This document shows positions 1 to 9,164 of a DNA stretch of 64,000 bases, piece after piece. This stretch comes from Rudanella paleaurantiibacter (GTDB taxonomy: Bacteria > Bacteroidota > Bacteroidia > Cytophagales > Spirosomataceae), in assembly GCF_009184635.1 (NCBI RefSeq), contig NZ_WELI01000006.1, positions 310,001 through 374,000 of the forward strand, read 5' to 3'. Under the pieces are notes generated by a model. That model made no database searches. It saw only the letters and a list, made by a program, of their open reading frames with translations, and was not told where the DNA came from. Within the stretch, counting starts at the first letter, position 1; every line of letters begins with the position of its first letter. The position numbers and the translations under genes were made by a program.

Positions 1-179
1 GTCAGCTCATCCACACCTACGTCTACTAATTTTTTATCAGCAACGGCGGCTCCAATCCCTTTATTGATAACAATCTTGCTCAGACGCGGTACTTGCATAA
101 CCGACTTATACTGAAACTTGTCTTTCAACTGGGCGACCACCTCATTGAGATATTTCTCTTTTAATCTTGGGCTTGCCAC
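1..179 (-). CDS. rplE: 50S ribosomal protein L5, N-terminal part (cut by window edge)
   Basis: Large-subunit protein that binds 5S rRNA in the central protuberance. Reading the minus strand from 179 gives a GTG start followed by [14 protein letters not shown] and later [14 protein letters not shown], typical of the L5 N-terminus. About 59 residues are present; the rest lies before base 1. A TAG stop lies in frame ten codons upstream, and no ATG lies between it and the GTG, so the GTG is the likely start. It follows rplX by 39 bases, the usual spc order L14-L24-L5. Confidence 0.93.
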   Translation of the reverse strand, partial: MASPRLKEKYLNEVVAQLKDKFQYKSVMQVPRLSKIVINKGIGAAVADKKLVDVGVDEL

Positions 180-218
180 TTTCTTGACTCGTTTAATGGT
201 GATAAACTACCCGACCGG

Positions 219-548
219 TTAGATGAATTCGCCGGTCTTCTTCGAGTACCGCTGCAACTTACCCTTGTCATTCACCCGGCGGCCTGTGCGCGTCGGTTGA
301 CTGGTGGCCGGATCAATCAGCATCAGGTTACTGATGTGAATCGTTCCCTCCGTTTGTACTAAGCTGCCTTGCGGATTCTGTGCGGTCGGCTTAATGTGTT
401 TGGTGATCATGTTCACACCTTCCACCTTAGCGCGCTCTTTTTCTACCAGCACTTCCGTTACTTTTCCTTGCTGACCCTTTGAGTTCCCAGCAATCACCAC
501 GACGGTATCACCCGTTTTGATGTGGAATTTAGCTTTCTTCTTTTCCAT
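219..548 (-). CDS. rplX: 50S ribosomal protein L24
   Basis: Assembly-initiating large-subunit protein that binds the 5' part of 23S rRNA. The 109-residue product has a KOW motif near the start (KTGDTVVVIAGNSKGQQGKV) and the VEGVNMITKH stretch of L24. The Lys-rich MEKKKAKFH start is usual in Bacteroidota. The ATG at 548 lies one base from the rplN stop, so translational coupling is likely. Ordinary length and position in the spc cluster. Confidence 0.97.
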   Translation of the reverse strand: MEKKKAKFHIKTGDTVVVIAGNSKGQQGKVTEVLVEKERAKVEGVNMITKHIKPTAQNPQGSLVQTEGTIHISNLMLIDPATSQPTRTGRRVNDKGKLQRYSKKTGEFI

Positions 549-549
549 C

Positions 550-918
550 TTACAATACCTCCGGGGCTAAAGAAACGATCTTCATAAATTGCTTCTCACG
601 CAGCTCGCGGGCAACAGGTCCGAAGATGCGGGTTCCGCGGGGCTCATCGTTATTGTTGAGCAGAACGGCGGCATTGTCTTCGAACCGGATGTACGATCCG
701 TCTTTCCGGCGTACTTCCTTCTTGGTCCGAACCACAACGGCTTTTGAAACCGTCCCTTTTTTAATATTGCTCGACGGAATAGCTGCCTTTACGGTCACAA
801 CGATCTTGTCGCCTACCGATGCATACCGCTTGCCCGTACCGCCCAGCACGCGGATAACCAGTACCTCTTTGGCACCACTGTTATCGGCTACACCTAATCT
901 TGATTCTTGCTGTACCAT
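550..918 (-). CDS. rplN: 50S ribosomal protein L14
   Basis: Large-subunit protein at the inter-subunit bridge, contacting 16S helix 44. The 122 residues start [19 protein letters not shown], the strongly conserved L14 N-terminus, and carry GDKIVVTVK and the C-terminal [10 protein letters not shown] motif. Standard length. It sits 3 bases after rpsQ and 1 base before rplX, a tightly packed part of the operon. Confidence 0.98.
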   Translation of the reverse strand: MVQQESRLGVADNSGAKEVLVIRVLGGTGKRYASVGDKIVVTVKAAIPSSNIKKGTVSKAVVVRTKKEVRRKDGSYIRFEDNAAVLLNNNDEPRGTRIFGPVARELREKQFMKIVSLAPEVL

Positions 919-921
919 GGC

Positions 922-1224
922 TTACTTGGCCTTTTCGATAATTTCGACTAATCTCCAACGCTTGTTTTTGCTCAGGGGGCGAGTTTCCATGATGCGCACC
1001 GTATCACCGATACCGCAATCATTGTTTTCGTCATGAGCCATGAACTTGGTGGTACGGTTCATAAATTTACCGTACATCGGGTGCTTCACCTTGCGGTCAA
1101 CGGCAACCGTAATGGTCTTCTGCATTTTGTTGCTGACCACACGCCCGATCCGCTCTTTCCGAGCATTACGCTCTACCGAAGCCTGCTGCTCCGATTGGGG
1201 CTGTTCTGTTTGCTGTCCTTCCAT
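922..1224 (-). CDS. rpsQ: 30S ribosomal protein S17 with N-terminal extension
   Basis: Primary 16S rRNA-binding OB-fold protein. The core is recognised from [28 protein letters not shown] and [20 protein letters not shown]. At 100 residues it is longer than the roughly 85 typical of the family because of a Gln/Glu-rich lead ([14 protein letters not shown]) of about 22 residues. No later ATG precedes the conserved core, so the extension is probably real. It follows rpmC by 13 bases. Confidence 0.97.
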   Translation of the reverse strand: MEGQQTEQPQSEQQASVERNARKERIGRVVSNKMQKTITVAVDRKVKHPMYGKFMNRTTKFMAHDENNDCGIGDTVRIMETRPLSKNKRWRLVEIIEKAK

Positions 1225-1237
1225 TGTGGGTAGCTAT

Positions 1238-1435
1238 TTAGGCCTGCTGGCGCGTTTTTGCGGTCAGTTCCGTGTGTAAACGAGCAATCAGTTTGCGGGC
1301 CTCACGGATACGCATCGGGTTTTCGATGGGCGATACAGCGTGAGCGAATTTCAGTTTAAGCAACCGAGCTTCTTCGGCTGTAATCTGCTCTTTCAATTGC
1401 TCGGCCGAGAGCGCCTTGATTTCTTCCTTCTTCAT
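1238..1435 (-). CDS. rpmC: 50S ribosomal protein L29
   Basis: Small helical-hairpin protein at the peptide exit tunnel, a docking point for trigger factor and SRP. The 65 residues start MKKEEIKALSAEQL and contain the family pattern LLKLKFAHAVSPIENPMRIREARKLIARL. Expected order L16-L29-S17. An 80-base gap with an inverted repeat separates it from rplP, unlike the very tight spacing downstream. Confidence 0.97.
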   Translation of the reverse strand: MKKEEIKALSAEQLKEQITAEEARLLKLKFAHAVSPIENPMRIREARKLIARLHTELTAKTRQQA

Positions 1436-1449
1436 GATAAGAGTCTGAA

Positions 1450-1507
1450 CTGTGATTTTTTTGATTATGGTGACTATTGCGAATCAGTTAAATCAGAAAA
1501 ATCACAG
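1450..1507 (-). repeat. Inverted repeat between rplP and rpmC
   Basis: Arms CTGTGATTTTTTTGATT (1450-1466) and AATCAGAAAAATCACAG (1491-1507) are complementary except at one position, with a 24-base loop. The word AATCAG also recurs in the loop and just after the hairpin. It lies inside the ribosomal operon, so transcription must pass through it. It may act as an RNA-processing or partial termination site; that role is inference. Confidence 0.7.
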
Positions 1508-1515
1508 CTCTGATT

Positions 1516-1941
1516 TTATGCTTGTTCCTGGTAGTCGCGTCGTACAATGAACTTCGTGCGAACGGGGAGCTTTTGTGCGGCTAACCGCAGGGCTTCCATA
1601 CCCGTTTCCAAAGGAACACCTGTCGTTTCGAACAGGATCGTGCCGGGCTTGATAACGGCTACCCAATACTCAGGAGCACCTTTACCTTTACCCATCCGCA
1701 CTTCGGCGGGCTTCTTGGTGATGGGCTTGTCTGGGAAAATCCGAATCCAGACCTGGCCTTCGCGTTTCATAGCCCGGGTTACCGAGATACGAGCCGCTTC
1801 TATCTGACGTGCCGTAATCCAGCCCTGCTCCAACGATTTGATCGCAAACGTACCGAATGCAATTTCGTGGCCCCGGGTGGCAAGACCTTTGATCTTGCCT
1901 TTGTGCATCTTACGGAACTTGGTTCTTCTTGGCTGTAACAT
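1516..1941 (-). CDS. rplP: 50S ribosomal protein L16
   Basis: Large-subunit protein near the A site that helps organise the peptidyl-transferase centre. The 141 residues start [19 protein letters not shown] and carry the conserved [17 protein letters not shown]-like block (here [11 protein letters not shown]), [15 protein letters not shown] and PGTILFE. Standard length. It is flanked by gaps of 80 bases (to rpmC) and 99 bases (from rpsC), both holding inverted repeats. Confidence 0.98.
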   Translation of the reverse strand: MLQPRRTKFRKMHKGKIKGLATRGHEIAFGTFAIKSLEQGWITARQIEAARISVTRAMKREGQVWIRIFPDKPITKKPAEVRMGKGKGAPEYWVAVIKPGTILFETTGVPLETGMEALRLAAQKLPVRTKFIVRRDYQEQA

Positions 1942-1952
1942 CTTTATTAAGA

Positions 1953-2037
1953 AGTTATGAGCTATGAGTTAAGAGTTATGAGTAAGCGTTTGACTTAAGT
2001 TCTTTCGCTCATCGCTCATAACTCATCACTTATCGCT
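1953..2037 (-). repeat. Word-built inverted repeat between rpsC and rplP
   Basis: The left half repeats ATGAG/TTATGAG words and the right half repeats their complements CTCAT/CATAACTC. The best perfect core is GAGTTATGAG (1973-1982) with CTCATAACTC (2015-2024). Several registers of pairing are possible because each arm is itself a degenerate tandem repeat. It lies within a ribosomal-protein operon. No coding potential is visible. Confidence 0.7.
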
Positions 2038-2040
2038 TAA

Positions 2041-2901
2041 TTATCGACGATTTCCTCCACCCCGGTTGCCACCGCCACGGTTGTTACCACCGCCCCGGTT
2101 GTTGCCACCACGGTCATTACCACCCCGGTCGTTCCGGCCACGGCCTCCGCGGTCGTTACCACCATCGCGATCACCGCGCGGACCGCGACGGTCGCCCCGG
2201 TCGTTGCTACGCTCACCAGCGGCACGCTCACCAGCGGCTGCTGCGCTTGCCATAGCTGCCGGCGACAGGTCACGCTTACCGTAAACCTCACCTTTGAAGA
2301 CCCATACTTTGATACCGATCTTTCCGTAGATGGTTTGGGCTTCAGAGATTGCGTAGTCGATATCGGCACGCAAAGTGTGAAGAGGTACCCGACCTTCTTT
2401 GTACTGCTCGGTACGCGCCATCTCGGCACCACCCAGACGACCCGACAACTTCAGCTTGATACCTTGTGCGCCTACCCGCATAGCAGCCTGAATGGCCTGC
2501 TTCATGGCACGACGGAACGAGATACGAGCCTGCAGCTGCTGAGCAATGGCTTCACCGATCAGCTTCGCGTCGATTTCGGGGCGCTTAATCTCGAAGATGT
2601 TGATCTGAACGTCCTTACCGGTGATCTTCTTCAGCTCTTCTTTGATCTTGTCAACCTCGCCACCGCCTTTACCGATTACGATACCCGGACGTGCCGTGTG
2701 AATCGTAAGGGTAATCCGCTTCAGTGTACGTTCGATAACAACCCGAGAAATAGCTCCTTTCGGAATACGGGCTGCAATGTATTTTCTGATTTTTTCGTCT
2801 TCGACCAGTTTGTCGGCAAATTCTTTGCCACCGTACCAGCTTGAGTCCCAACCACGGACGATACCAAGCCGCAAACCAACCGGATTAACTTTCTGTCCCA
2901 T
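2041..2901 (-). CDS. rpsC: 30S ribosomal protein S3 with long Gly/Arg/Asn-rich tail
   Basis: Small-subunit head protein at the mRNA entry channel. The N-terminal part ([20 protein letters not shown]), the KH RNA-binding motif around residues 65-80 ([19 protein letters not shown]) and the S3 C-terminal domain ([22 protein letters not shown]) are clear. The conserved body ends near residue 217. Residues about 218-286 form a low-complexity tail rich in RGG, NRGG and DRGG units. Tails on S3 occur in Bacteroidota, but this one resembles eukaryotic RGG-box RNA-binding segments. It is 6 bases from rplV. Confidence 0.97.
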   Translation of the reverse strand: MGQKVNPVGLRLGIVRGWDSSWYGGKEFADKLVEDEKIRKYIAARIPKGAISRVVIERTLKRITLTIHTARPGIVIGKGGGEVDKIKEELKKITGKDVQINIFEIKRPEIDAKLIGEAIAQQLQARISFRRAMKQAIQAAMRVGAQGIKLKLSGRLGGAEMARTEQYKEGRVPLHTLRADIDYAISEAQTIYGKIGIKVWVFKGEVYGKRDLSPAAMASAAAAGERAAGERSNDRGDRRGPRGDRDGGNDRGGRGRNDRGGNDRGGNNRGGGNNRGGGNRGGGNRR

Positions 2902-2907
2902 GCGTTG

Positions 2908-3297
2908 TTACTCGTTTACTTCTGTTTGAGTCGCTTCTACTAACTCTTCTGGCATTGCCGCGCTGTCGACTACCAACGTAATGTGGTTTGACCGCTTCCG
3001 AATCCGATGGCCACGGCCCTGAGGAGCCGGACGGAGACGCTTCAGCATCGGGCCGCCATCAACAAAAATCGTTTTTACGTACAGATCGGCGTCTTCAATG
3101 CTGGTGTCAGCGTTTTTTTGCTGCCAGTTGGCAACGGCTGACAACAGTACTTTCTGCAACACATCTGCACCCTGCTGGGGTTGGTATTTCAGAATACCGA
3201 GTGCCCGGCTCACGCGCTGACCACGAATCAGGTCAGCAATCAACCGCATTTTGCGGGGCGAAGAGGGCACGTTTTTCAGTTTTGCTACTGCTTCCAT
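2908..3297 (-). CDS. rplV: 50S ribosomal protein L22
   Basis: Large-subunit protein whose beta-hairpin lines the exit tunnel. The start was placed at the ATG at 3297 ([19 protein letters not shown]), giving 129 residues. A longer frame to 3351 exists, but its extra residues are encoded by a tandem word repeat (see 3311-3385) and are not L22-like. Conserved signals include [14 protein letters not shown] and the C-terminal [18 protein letters not shown]. Confidence 0.96.
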   Translation of the reverse strand: MEAVAKLKNVPSSPRKMRLIADLIRGQRVSRALGILKYQPQQGADVLQKVLLSAVANWQQKNADTSIEDADLYVKTIFVDGGPMLKRLRPAPQGRGHRIRKRSNHITLVVDSAAMPEELVEATQTEVNE

Positions 3298-3310
3298 GTT
3301 TACAAGTTTG

Positions 3311-3385
3311 CAGTTTTCGGTTTTCGGTTTTCGGTTCGTTGTTGGCATCACCTACGCCAAACTGAAAACTCTAAACTGAAAACTC
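3311..3385 (-). repeat. Word-built inverted repeat between rpsS and rplV
   Basis: Three direct copies of a GGTTTTC-type word (3312-3336) face CTGAAAACT/AACTGAAAACT words (3360-3385). The arms pair in several registers. The repeat fills most of the 90-base gap between two ribosomal genes that are usually almost adjacent. The architecture matches the repeats at 1953-2037 and 10310-10366, but the word differs. Confidence 0.65.
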
Positions 3386-3387
3386 CT

Positions 3388-3666
3388 TTATCGTTTGCCC
3401 TTATCTTTCTTCGCTACGTGACCACGGAAGTTCCGGGTTGGGGCAAACTCGCCGAGTTTGTGACCCACCATGTTTTCCGTTACATACACGGGGATAAATT
3501 TATTCCCGTTGTGAACGGCAAACGTATGTCCAACGAAATCAGGTGAGATCATTGAACGGCGCGACCAGGTTTTGATAACCGACTTTTTGCCCGACTGATT
3601 CTGAGCCTGAACCTTGTTGTCCAGACGGAAATCTATATATGGGCCTTTCTTGAGTGAACGTGCCAT
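3388..3666 (-). CDS. rpsS: 30S ribosomal protein S19
   Basis: Small-subunit head protein, partner of S13. The 92 residues begin [19 protein letters not shown] and contain [21 protein letters not shown] and [14 protein letters not shown], all family hallmarks. Standard length. It lies 7 bases from rplB and 90 bases from rplV. Confidence 0.98.
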   Translation of the reverse strand: MARSLKKGPYIDFRLDNKVQAQNQSGKKSVIKTWSRRSMISPDFVGHTFAVHNGNKFIPVYVTENMVGHKLGEFAPTRNFRGHVAKKDKGKR

Positions 3667-3673
3667 TTATTAA

Positions 3674-4498
3674 TTACTTTTTCCGGCGGCTAATGATCAA
3701 CTTGCTTGATGCTTTCTTCGGCGAACGAGTCTTCTGACCCTTAGCAAACTGCCCGTTCCGTGAACGTGGGTGACCACCAGATGCCCGGCCTTCACCACCA
3801 CCCATCGGGTGATCAACAGGGTTCATAGCAACACCCCGAACACGCGGACGGCGGCCTAACCAGCGCATCCGACCAGCCTTACCCATTACCACGTTCATGT
3901 GGTCTGGGTTTGATACCGAACCAACCGTGGCAACACAGTTGCTCAGTACCCGGCGAGTTTCGCCCGAAGGCAAACGCAGAATAGCGTAACGCTCTTCACG
4001 ACCTACCAACTGAGCATACGTACCAGCCGAGCGAGCCATGGCTCCGCCTTTGCCGGGCGTCAGTTCGATGTTGTGAACAATGGTACCGATCGGCATGGCC
4101 GACAGTTGCATTGCGTTACCTACGTCGGGGGTAGAGCCCTCGCCTGAACGGATGGTTTGACCTACCGTCAGACCCTGAGGGGCGATGATATAGCGTTTCT
4201 CGCCATCTTCGTACTGCACCAGGGCAATACGGGCTGAGCGGTTCGGATCGTATTCGATCGTCATTACCTCAGCAGCCATACCGTTTTTATCGCGTTTGAA
4301 GTCGATGATACGGTACATCCGCTTGTGACCACCGCCAATGTAGCGCATGGTCCGGCGGCCCTGATCGTTCCGGCCACCCGATTTCTTGATCGGCTCCAGC
4401 AAGCTCTTGGTTGGCTTGTCGGTAGTGATCTCGGCAAAGTCCGGAGCCACGCGGAAGCGGGTACCGGGCGTTACTGGTTTTAGTTTCTTAACTCCCAT
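3674..4498 (-). CDS. rplB: 50S ribosomal protein L2
   Basis: Large-subunit protein needed for subunit association and peptidyl transfer. The 274 residues contain the diagnostic block [24 protein letters not shown] (the functionally essential His region, around residues 214-237) and [14 protein letters not shown] near residue 57. Standard length. It is preceded by rplW with a 32-base gap, the usual S10 order. Confidence 0.98.
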   Translation of the reverse strand: MGVKKLKPVTPGTRFRVAPDFAEITTDKPTKSLLEPIKKSGGRNDQGRRTMRYIGGGHKRMYRIIDFKRDKNGMAAEVMTIEYDPNRSARIALVQYEDGEKRYIIAPQGLTVGQTIRSGEGSTPDVGNAMQLSAMPIGTIVHNIELTPGKGGAMARSAGTYAQLVGREERYAILRLPSGETRRVLSNCVATVGSVSNPDHMNVVMGKAGRMRWLGRRPRVRGVAMNPVDHPMGGGEGRASGGHPRSRNGQFAKGQKTRSPKKASSKLIISRRKK

Positions 4499-4530
4499 GA
4501 TTCGTTATGCGTTTCAGTGCAACCGCCTTG

Positions 4531-4818
4531 TTACAGGTCAGCGTAGATGTCGATTACTTCGCCTTCCGCTACCGTGACAATGGCTTTTTTGGTTGTTGGG
4601 GTCATGCCGCTTACAATCCGACCCTGGATGTTCTTGCTCTTCTTTTTTCCGAGCGTAGTCATCGTCCGTACTGACGTCACATTGACGCTGTACATTTTCT
4701 CGACAGCCTTACCGATTTCAACTTTATTAGCGGTGCGTGCCACTTCAAAAGCATACTTTCCCTGCTTAGACTGGGCTGTCATTTTTTCCGTGATAATGGG
4801 TCTTTTTAGAACGCTCAT
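4531..4818 (-). CDS. rplW: 50S ribosomal protein L23
   Basis: Exit-tunnel protein that docks trigger factor. The 95 residues contain LKRPIITEKMTAQSKQGKYAFEVAR and KAVEKMYSVNVTSVRTM, typical of bacterial L23. Its ATG overlaps the rplD stop by 4 bases (4815-4818), pointing to translational coupling with L4. Confidence 0.97.
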   Translation of the reverse strand: MSVLKRPIITEKMTAQSKQGKYAFEVARTANKVEIGKAVEKMYSVNVTSVRTMTTLGKKKSKNIQGRIVSGMTPTTKKAIVTVAEGEVIDIYADL

Positions 4819-5450
4819 GATTGTTGCTCAAAAAGAGATTGGATGGTTGACAGCGCTTCTTCGCTGATAAGCAGACGGTCGGCATTCATCAAATCATAGG
4901 TGCTGACCTGCGTAGCCGTCATTACTTTCGCTTTTTCTACGTTCCGGCTCGACAAAACCACGTTTGTGTTCACGTCTGGCAGAATAAGCAGTGTTTTACG
5001 GTCAGCAACTGAAAGCGCGTTCAGGAATTCGATGTAGCTCTTCGTGCGCGGAGCGTCGAAGGCAACAGAGTCGATAACAGAAATGCTGTTCTCCTGAGCT
5101 TTTACGGCGTAAGCAGACTGGCGAGCCAGTGCTTTTACTTTCTTGTTCAGCTTGAAGCTGTAATCGCGTGGACGGGGACCGAAAATACGGCCACCACCTA
5201 CAAATACAGGTGATTTCATGCTGCCGGCCCTGGCGCCACCCGTTCCTTTTTGCTTCTTGATTTTCTTGGTCGAACGGTTTACTTCAGCCCGCTCTTTCGC
5301 TTTGTGCGTTCCCTGACGCTGATTGGCCAGGTACTGCTTAACGTCCAGGTAAATCGCATGTTCGTTGGGTTCGATGCCGAAAATGGTTTCTGGCAACGTA
5401 ACCTTCTTACCCGTATCCTCGCCCTTGCTGTTATATACGATTGCTTCCAT
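4815..5450 (-). CDS. rplD: 50S ribosomal protein L4
   Basis: Large-subunit tunnel protein, an autogenous regulator of the S10 operon in Escherichia coli. The 211 residues show the family core KKIKKQKGTGGARAGSMKSP with the GPRPRDYSFKLNKKVKALA block around residues 90-115. It lies 4 bases after rplC and overlaps rplW by 4. The leader features upstream of rplC could be where such control acts here, but this is not visible directly. Confidence 0.98.
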   Translation of the reverse strand: MEAIVYNSKGEDTGKKVTLPETIFGIEPNEHAIYLDVKQYLANQRQGTHKAKERAEVNRSTKKIKKQKGTGGARAGSMKSPVFVGGGRIFGPRPRDYSFKLNKKVKALARQSAYAVKAQENSISVIDSVAFDAPRTKSYIEFLNALSVADRKTLLILPDVNTNVVLSSRNVEKAKVMTATQVSTYDLMNADRLLISEEALSTIQSLFEQQS

Positions 5451-5454
5451 GTCC

Positions 5455-6075
5455 TTACTTCTCGATAATTACGAATGAATTTTTGGCGCCTGGAATTGAT
5501 CCACTAACAACGAGGAGGTTTTGCTCAGGCATAACCCGCAGAACCCGCAGGTTTTGAACCTTAACGCGGTTGCCACCTGTACGACCTGCCATGCGCAGTC
5601 CTTTGAAAACCCGCGAGGGGAACGAGCAGGCACCGATCGAACCCGGGTGCCGCTGACGGTTGTGCTGTCCGTGGGTCTGTCCACCCACACCACCAAAGCC
5701 ATGACGCTTTACAACGCCCTGGAAGCCCTTACCTTTCGAAGTGCCCACAACGTCAACAAAGTCGCCTTCGACGAATACGTCGGCAACTTGCAACGTTTGA
5801 CCCAGTTCAAGCGAGGTTTTGAATTCTTTGAATTCAACCAGCTTGCGCTTGGGGGTGGTGCCAGCCTTCTTGAAGTGACCTTGCAGCGGCTTGTTGGTGT
5901 GCTTTTCTTTACGCTCGCCGAAACCCAATTGCACGGCTTCGTAACCGTCTTTATCACCGGTACGAACTTGGGTAACAACACAGGGACCAGTTTCGATGAC
6001 TGTACATGCCAGAGCCTGCCCGTCCGCATTGTACACGCTGGTCATCCCGATTTTTTTTCCTATTAAACCAGACAT
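5455..6075 (-). CDS. rplC: 50S ribosomal protein L3
   Basis: Early-assembling large-subunit protein close to the peptidyl-transferase centre. The 206 residues start [16 protein letters not shown] and carry the signature [35 protein letters not shown] and [15 protein letters not shown]. It is the first gene of the downstream ribosomal unit: a terminator (6197-6230) and a good promoter (6137-6167) separate it from rpsJ. Confidence 0.98.
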   Translation of the reverse strand: MSGLIGKKIGMTSVYNADGQALACTVIETGPCVVTQVRTGDKDGYEAVQLGFGERKEKHTNKPLQGHFKKAGTTPKRKLVEFKEFKTSLELGQTLQVADVFVEGDFVDVVGTSKGKGFQGVVKRHGFGGVGGQTHGQHNRQRHPGSIGACSFPSRVFKGLRMAGRTGGNRVKVQNLRVLRVMPEQNLLVVSGSIPGAKNSFVIIEK

Positions 6076-6136
6076 TTTTTTTGTTGTAAGCAGGAAAAAG
6101 TTTGAAAAATTGTACTCCTCTCCGAAAACGGAGCCG

Positions 6137-6167
6137 CAAAATTAGTGATTATCAGTCAGGACTACAA
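6137..6167 (-). promoter_or_regulatory. Promoter for rplC and the downstream ribosomal operon
   Basis: On the minus strand TAATTTTG (6144-6137) matches the Bacteroidota -7 consensus TAnnTTTG exactly. A TTG (6167-6165) lies 20 bases upstream in the -33 position. The predicted start point is near 6130, giving a leader of about 55 bases before rplC. It lies just downstream of the rpsJ terminator. Confidence 0.75.
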
Positions 6168-6196
6168 GCACCAATTTGCATTTACGCGCAGAACAT

Positions 6197-6230
6197 AAAA
6201 AAGGTCAGGCGTTGAACACACCTGACCTTT
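6197..6230 (-). terminator. Intrinsic terminator after rpsJ
   Basis: Perfect 10-bp stem AAAGGTCAGG/CCTGACCTTT (6200-6209 with 6221-6230) and an 11-base loop. On the minus strand it is followed by a T run (6202-6197). It lies between rpsJ and rplC, where S10 operons are usually continuous. Confidence 0.8.
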
Positions 6231-6340
6231 CTGCCAGCGGCTGATACACGTTTGTGTACTATCCACCGAAAAATGCCAGATGTGGTTTCCTTTCGGACCT
6301 TCACCCGAGTTATGTTCTGACCGCCTGGGGCGGCTGTAAA

Positions 6341-6646
6341 TTAAACTTTGATTTCTACATCAACGCCACTGGGCAATTCGAGCTTCATCAGGGCATCTAC
6401 CGTTTTAGCACTGGTTGAGTAAATGTCGACCAGACGCTTGTAGGTGCAAAGCTGGAATTGTTCCCGCGACTTCTTGTTCACGTGGGGTGAACGCAGCACA
6501 GTGTAGATTTCTTTGTTAGTTGGCAGTGGGATGGGACCGCTTACGACAGCACCCGTCGATTTTACCGCCTTCACAATCTTCTCAGCTGATTTGTCGACCA
6601 GCGTGTGATCGAACGACTTCAGCTTAATGCGAATCTTTTGGCTCAT
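6341..6646 (-). CDS. rpsJ: 30S ribosomal protein S10 (NusE)
   Basis: Small-subunit protein that also joins antitermination complexes with NusB and links NusG to ribosomes. The 101 residues start [25 protein letters not shown] and carry [28 protein letters not shown], both diagnostic. Its promoter (6737-6767) and terminator (6197-6230) make it look monocistronic. Confidence 0.98.
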   Translation of the reverse strand: MSQKIRIKLKSFDHTLVDKSAEKIVKAVKSTGAVVSGPIPLPTNKEIYTVLRSPHVNKKSREQFQLCTYKRLVDIYSTSAKTVDALMKLELPSGVDVEIKV

Positions 6647-6736
6647 TATACCTGGTTCGTTTTGTTTTATTTAACCTGTCCGAGAAAGAACCATTTACTC
6701 CTCAGTCGGGTCGCCATTGCTGGCATTTTGAGGGTG

Positions 6737-6767
6737 CAAAGGTACGAAAAGACAGGACAATAAAAAA
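6737..6767 (-). promoter_or_regulatory. Promoter for rpsJ
   Basis: TACCTTTG (6744-6737, minus strand) matches TAnnTTTG exactly. The -33 position, 19 bases upstream, is a run of T at 6764-6767, which is also the T tract of the fusA terminator. The predicted leader before rpsJ is about 85 bases. Confidence 0.65.
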
Positions 6768-6795
6768 GGGTCAACCGAAAAGTTGACCCTTTTTT
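6762..6795 (-). terminator. Intrinsic terminator after fusA
   Basis: Perfect 14-bp stem AAAAAAGGGTCAAC/GTTGACCCTTTTTT (6762-6775 with 6782-6795) around a 6-base loop, ending in six T on the minus strand. It begins 20 bases past the fusA stop. The symmetry also allows function in the other direction. Confidence 0.88.
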
Positions 6796-6814
6796 ATCTT
6801 TATTTTTCAACGAC

Positions 6815-8938
6815 TTAGGCGTTCACCGTGCCTTTTGCTTTCGCTACTACACCATCAGCCAAGTTGGTTGGCAGAATCTCGTAGTGAGAGAAGGTCAGGT
6901 TGGCAGTAGCCCGGCCTGATGACATCGTGCGGAGTTCAGTAATATAGCCGAACAGTTCCGAAAGGGGAACATCGGCTTTGATCACCTGAGAGCCCGCGCG
7001 GGTATCCATACCTTTCATGATACCCCGACGGCGGTTGAGGTCACCTGTGATCGGACCGGTGTATTCTTCCGGCGTCAGTACCTCTACTGCCATGATTGGC
7101 TCAAGAATTTTCGGACCTGCCTGACGACCTGCCTCGCGGAAGCCCATCCGAGCTGCCAATTCAAACGAGAGTGAGTCAGAGTCAACGTCGTGGTATGAGC
7201 CGTGGAACAACCGAACTTTCATCGAATCCAGTGGGTAACCAGCAAGCGGACCGTTGGTCATTGATTCACGGAAGCCTTTTTCGATAGCTGGGATAAATTC
7301 TTTCGGAATTACACCACCTACAATAGCATTCACGAATTGCAGACCGGGCTTAATTGTCACGCCGTCTTCTTCAGGATCGCGGGGTGAAAGATCAAACACG
7401 ATGTCGGCAAACTTACCACGACCACCGGTTTGCTTCTTGTAAACCTCACGATGACCCGCTACGGTTTTCGTCAGTACCTCTTTATAGGCTACCTGAGGAG
7501 CACCCTGGTTTACTTCAACTTTGAATTCACGACGCATACGGTCGATGATGATTTCAAGGTGAAGTTCACCCATACCCCGGATGATGGTTTGGCCGGTTTC
7601 TTCGTTCGACTCAACTTTCAGGGTTGGGTCTTCTTCGATCAGTTTGGTGATAGCCTTCGAGAAGTTATCCTGATCGGCCGTTTTCTTCGGCTCGATAGCG
7701 TAACCAATAACCGGATCAGGGAAGATCATTGATTCCAGGATGATTGGGCTCTTCTCATCGCACAGGGTATCACCCGTTTTGATGTCTTTGAAACCAACCA
7801 CGGCACCAATATCACCAGCACGCAGCTTGTCAATCTGATTCTGCTTGTTGGCGTGCATCTGGAAGATCCGAGAGATCCGCTCTTTGTTGCCTGAACGCGT
7901 GTTCATGATGTATGAACCTGAGTCGAGGGCACCTGAGTAAACCCGCACGAAGCATAGACGGCCTACATAGGGGTCAGTAGCAATTTTGAATGCGAGTGCC
8001 GTAAACGGATCAGACTCGGTTGGGTGACGAACCACTTCAGCGTCGGTATCAGGGTTAGTACCCTTAATTTCCGGCTTGTCGAGCGGTGAAGGCAACAGGG
8101 CCATCACGTAATCGAGCATGGTTTGAACCCCTTTGTTCTTGAACGAAGAGCCGCAAAGCATCGGAACCACTTTCATGGCGATGGTTGCCTCACGGAGGGC
8201 CTTCAAGATCTCGTCTTCGGTGATCGAGTTCGGATCTTCGAAGTACTTCTCCATCAGCGTGTCGTCAAATTCAGCAACGGCTTCAAGAAGTTTCTCACGC
8301 CACTCGGTTGCTTCTTCGAGCATATCGTCCGGGATGGGCACTTCGGTAAAGGTCATCCCTTTGTCTTGCTCGTTCCAGATGAGACCCCGGAAGTTAACAA
8401 GGTCAACTACGCCTTTGAACTGATCTTCGGCACCGATTGGCAACTGGAGGGGAACAGCATGGCTACCGAGCATTTCGCGAACCTGCTTCACTACATTGAG
8501 GAAGTCGGCACCCGAACGGTCCATTTTGTTCACGAAGCCCAGACGCGCTACGTTATAGTTGTTGGCCAGACGCCAGTTGGTTTCTGACTGAGGCTCTACA
8601 CCGTCGACGGCTGAGAACAGGAACACCAGACCATCGAGTACGCGCAGCGAACGGTTTACTTCAACGGTGAAGTCAACGTGACCTGGGGTATCAATGATGT
8701 TTACCTGGTACTGCTGATCGCGGTATTTCCAGTTAACGGTAGTAGCAGCCGACGTGATCGTAATACCACGCTCTTGCTCCTGCTCCATCCAGTCCATGGT
8801 AGCAGCACCCTCGTGTACCTCGCCGATTTTGTGACTCACACCGGCGTAGTACAGGATCCGCTCGGTCGTCGTGGTCTTACCGGCGTCAATGTGAGCAGCG
8901 ATACCAATGTTGCGGAGGTATCGGAGATCAGTTGCCAT
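6815..8938 (-). CDS. fusA: Elongation factor G
   Basis: Ribosomal translocase GTPase. The 707 residues begin [28 protein letters not shown], with the P-loop AHIDAGKTT at about 16-24, switch [11 protein letters not shown] and the NKMD base-recognition motif. Domains II to V follow, with [14 protein letters not shown] and the C-terminal [16 protein letters not shown]. Length is normal. rpsL and rpsG are not upstream; a 41-residue ORF and tRNA-Val are. It has its own promoter (9026-9056) and terminator. Confidence 0.98.
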   Translation of the reverse strand: MATDLRYLRNIGIAAHIDAGKTTTTERILYYAGVSHKIGEVHEGAATMDWMEQEQERGITITSAATTVNWKYRDQQYQVNIIDTPGHVDFTVEVNRSLRVLDGLVFLFSAVDGVEPQSETNWRLANNYNVARLGFVNKMDRSGADFLNVVKQVREMLGSHAVPLQLPIGAEDQFKGVVDLVNFRGLIWNEQDKGMTFTEVPIPDDMLEEATEWREKLLEAVAEFDDTLMEKYFEDPNSITEDEILKALREATIAMKVVPMLCGSSFKNKGVQTMLDYVMALLPSPLDKPEIKGTNPDTDAEVVRHPTESDPFTALAFKIATDPYVGRLCFVRVYSGALDSGSYIMNTRSGNKERISRIFQMHANKQNQIDKLRAGDIGAVVGFKDIKTGDTLCDEKSPIILESMIFPDPVIGYAIEPKKTADQDNFSKAITKLIEEDPTLKVESNEETGQTIIRGMGELHLEIIIDRMRREFKVEVNQGAPQVAYKEVLTKTVAGHREVYKKQTGGRGKFADIVFDLSPRDPEEDGVTIKPGLQFVNAIVGGVIPKEFIPAIEKGFRESMTNGPLAGYPLDSMKVRLFHGSYHDVDSDSLSFELAARMGFREAGRQAGPKILEPIMAVEVLTPEEYTGPITGDLNRRRGIMKGMDTRAGSQVIKADVPLSELFGYITELRTMSSGRATANLTFSHYEILPTNLADGVVAKAKGTVNA

Positions 8939-9025
8939 AATAGTATTGGGAAATGAAGTTGTTTAGTACGGAACCGTGATTGACGACTTTGTTATCACAA
9001 CAAGGCCATTTTCACAATTAGGACG

Positions 9026-9056
9026 CAAAATTACTGAAAAACAATTTGAAAACAAA
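9026..9056 (-). promoter_or_regulatory. Promoter for fusA
   Basis: On the minus strand TTTG (9056-9053), 19 bases, then TAATTTTG (9033-9026): a perfect match to the Bacteroidota sigma-A promoter TTTG-N19-TAnnTTTG. The predicted start point is near 9019, giving a leader of about 80 bases before the fusA ATG. Confidence 0.85.
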
Positions 9057-9164
9057 GTGTTGAGTTAATTAACTCGGTGTTAAAAGGCAGATTGTTAAGG
9101 ACTTTGGGGAAAAGACCGTTTGTAATTTTCTCAGTTTAGTGATTCAGTAGAGTGCTGTCAAATA

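Noticed and set aside
2041-2210. CRISPR-like or tandem-repeat array
   Set aside because: The repeats are codon-periodic GGT/CGT/AAC units encoding the RGG tail of S3; there are no spacers.
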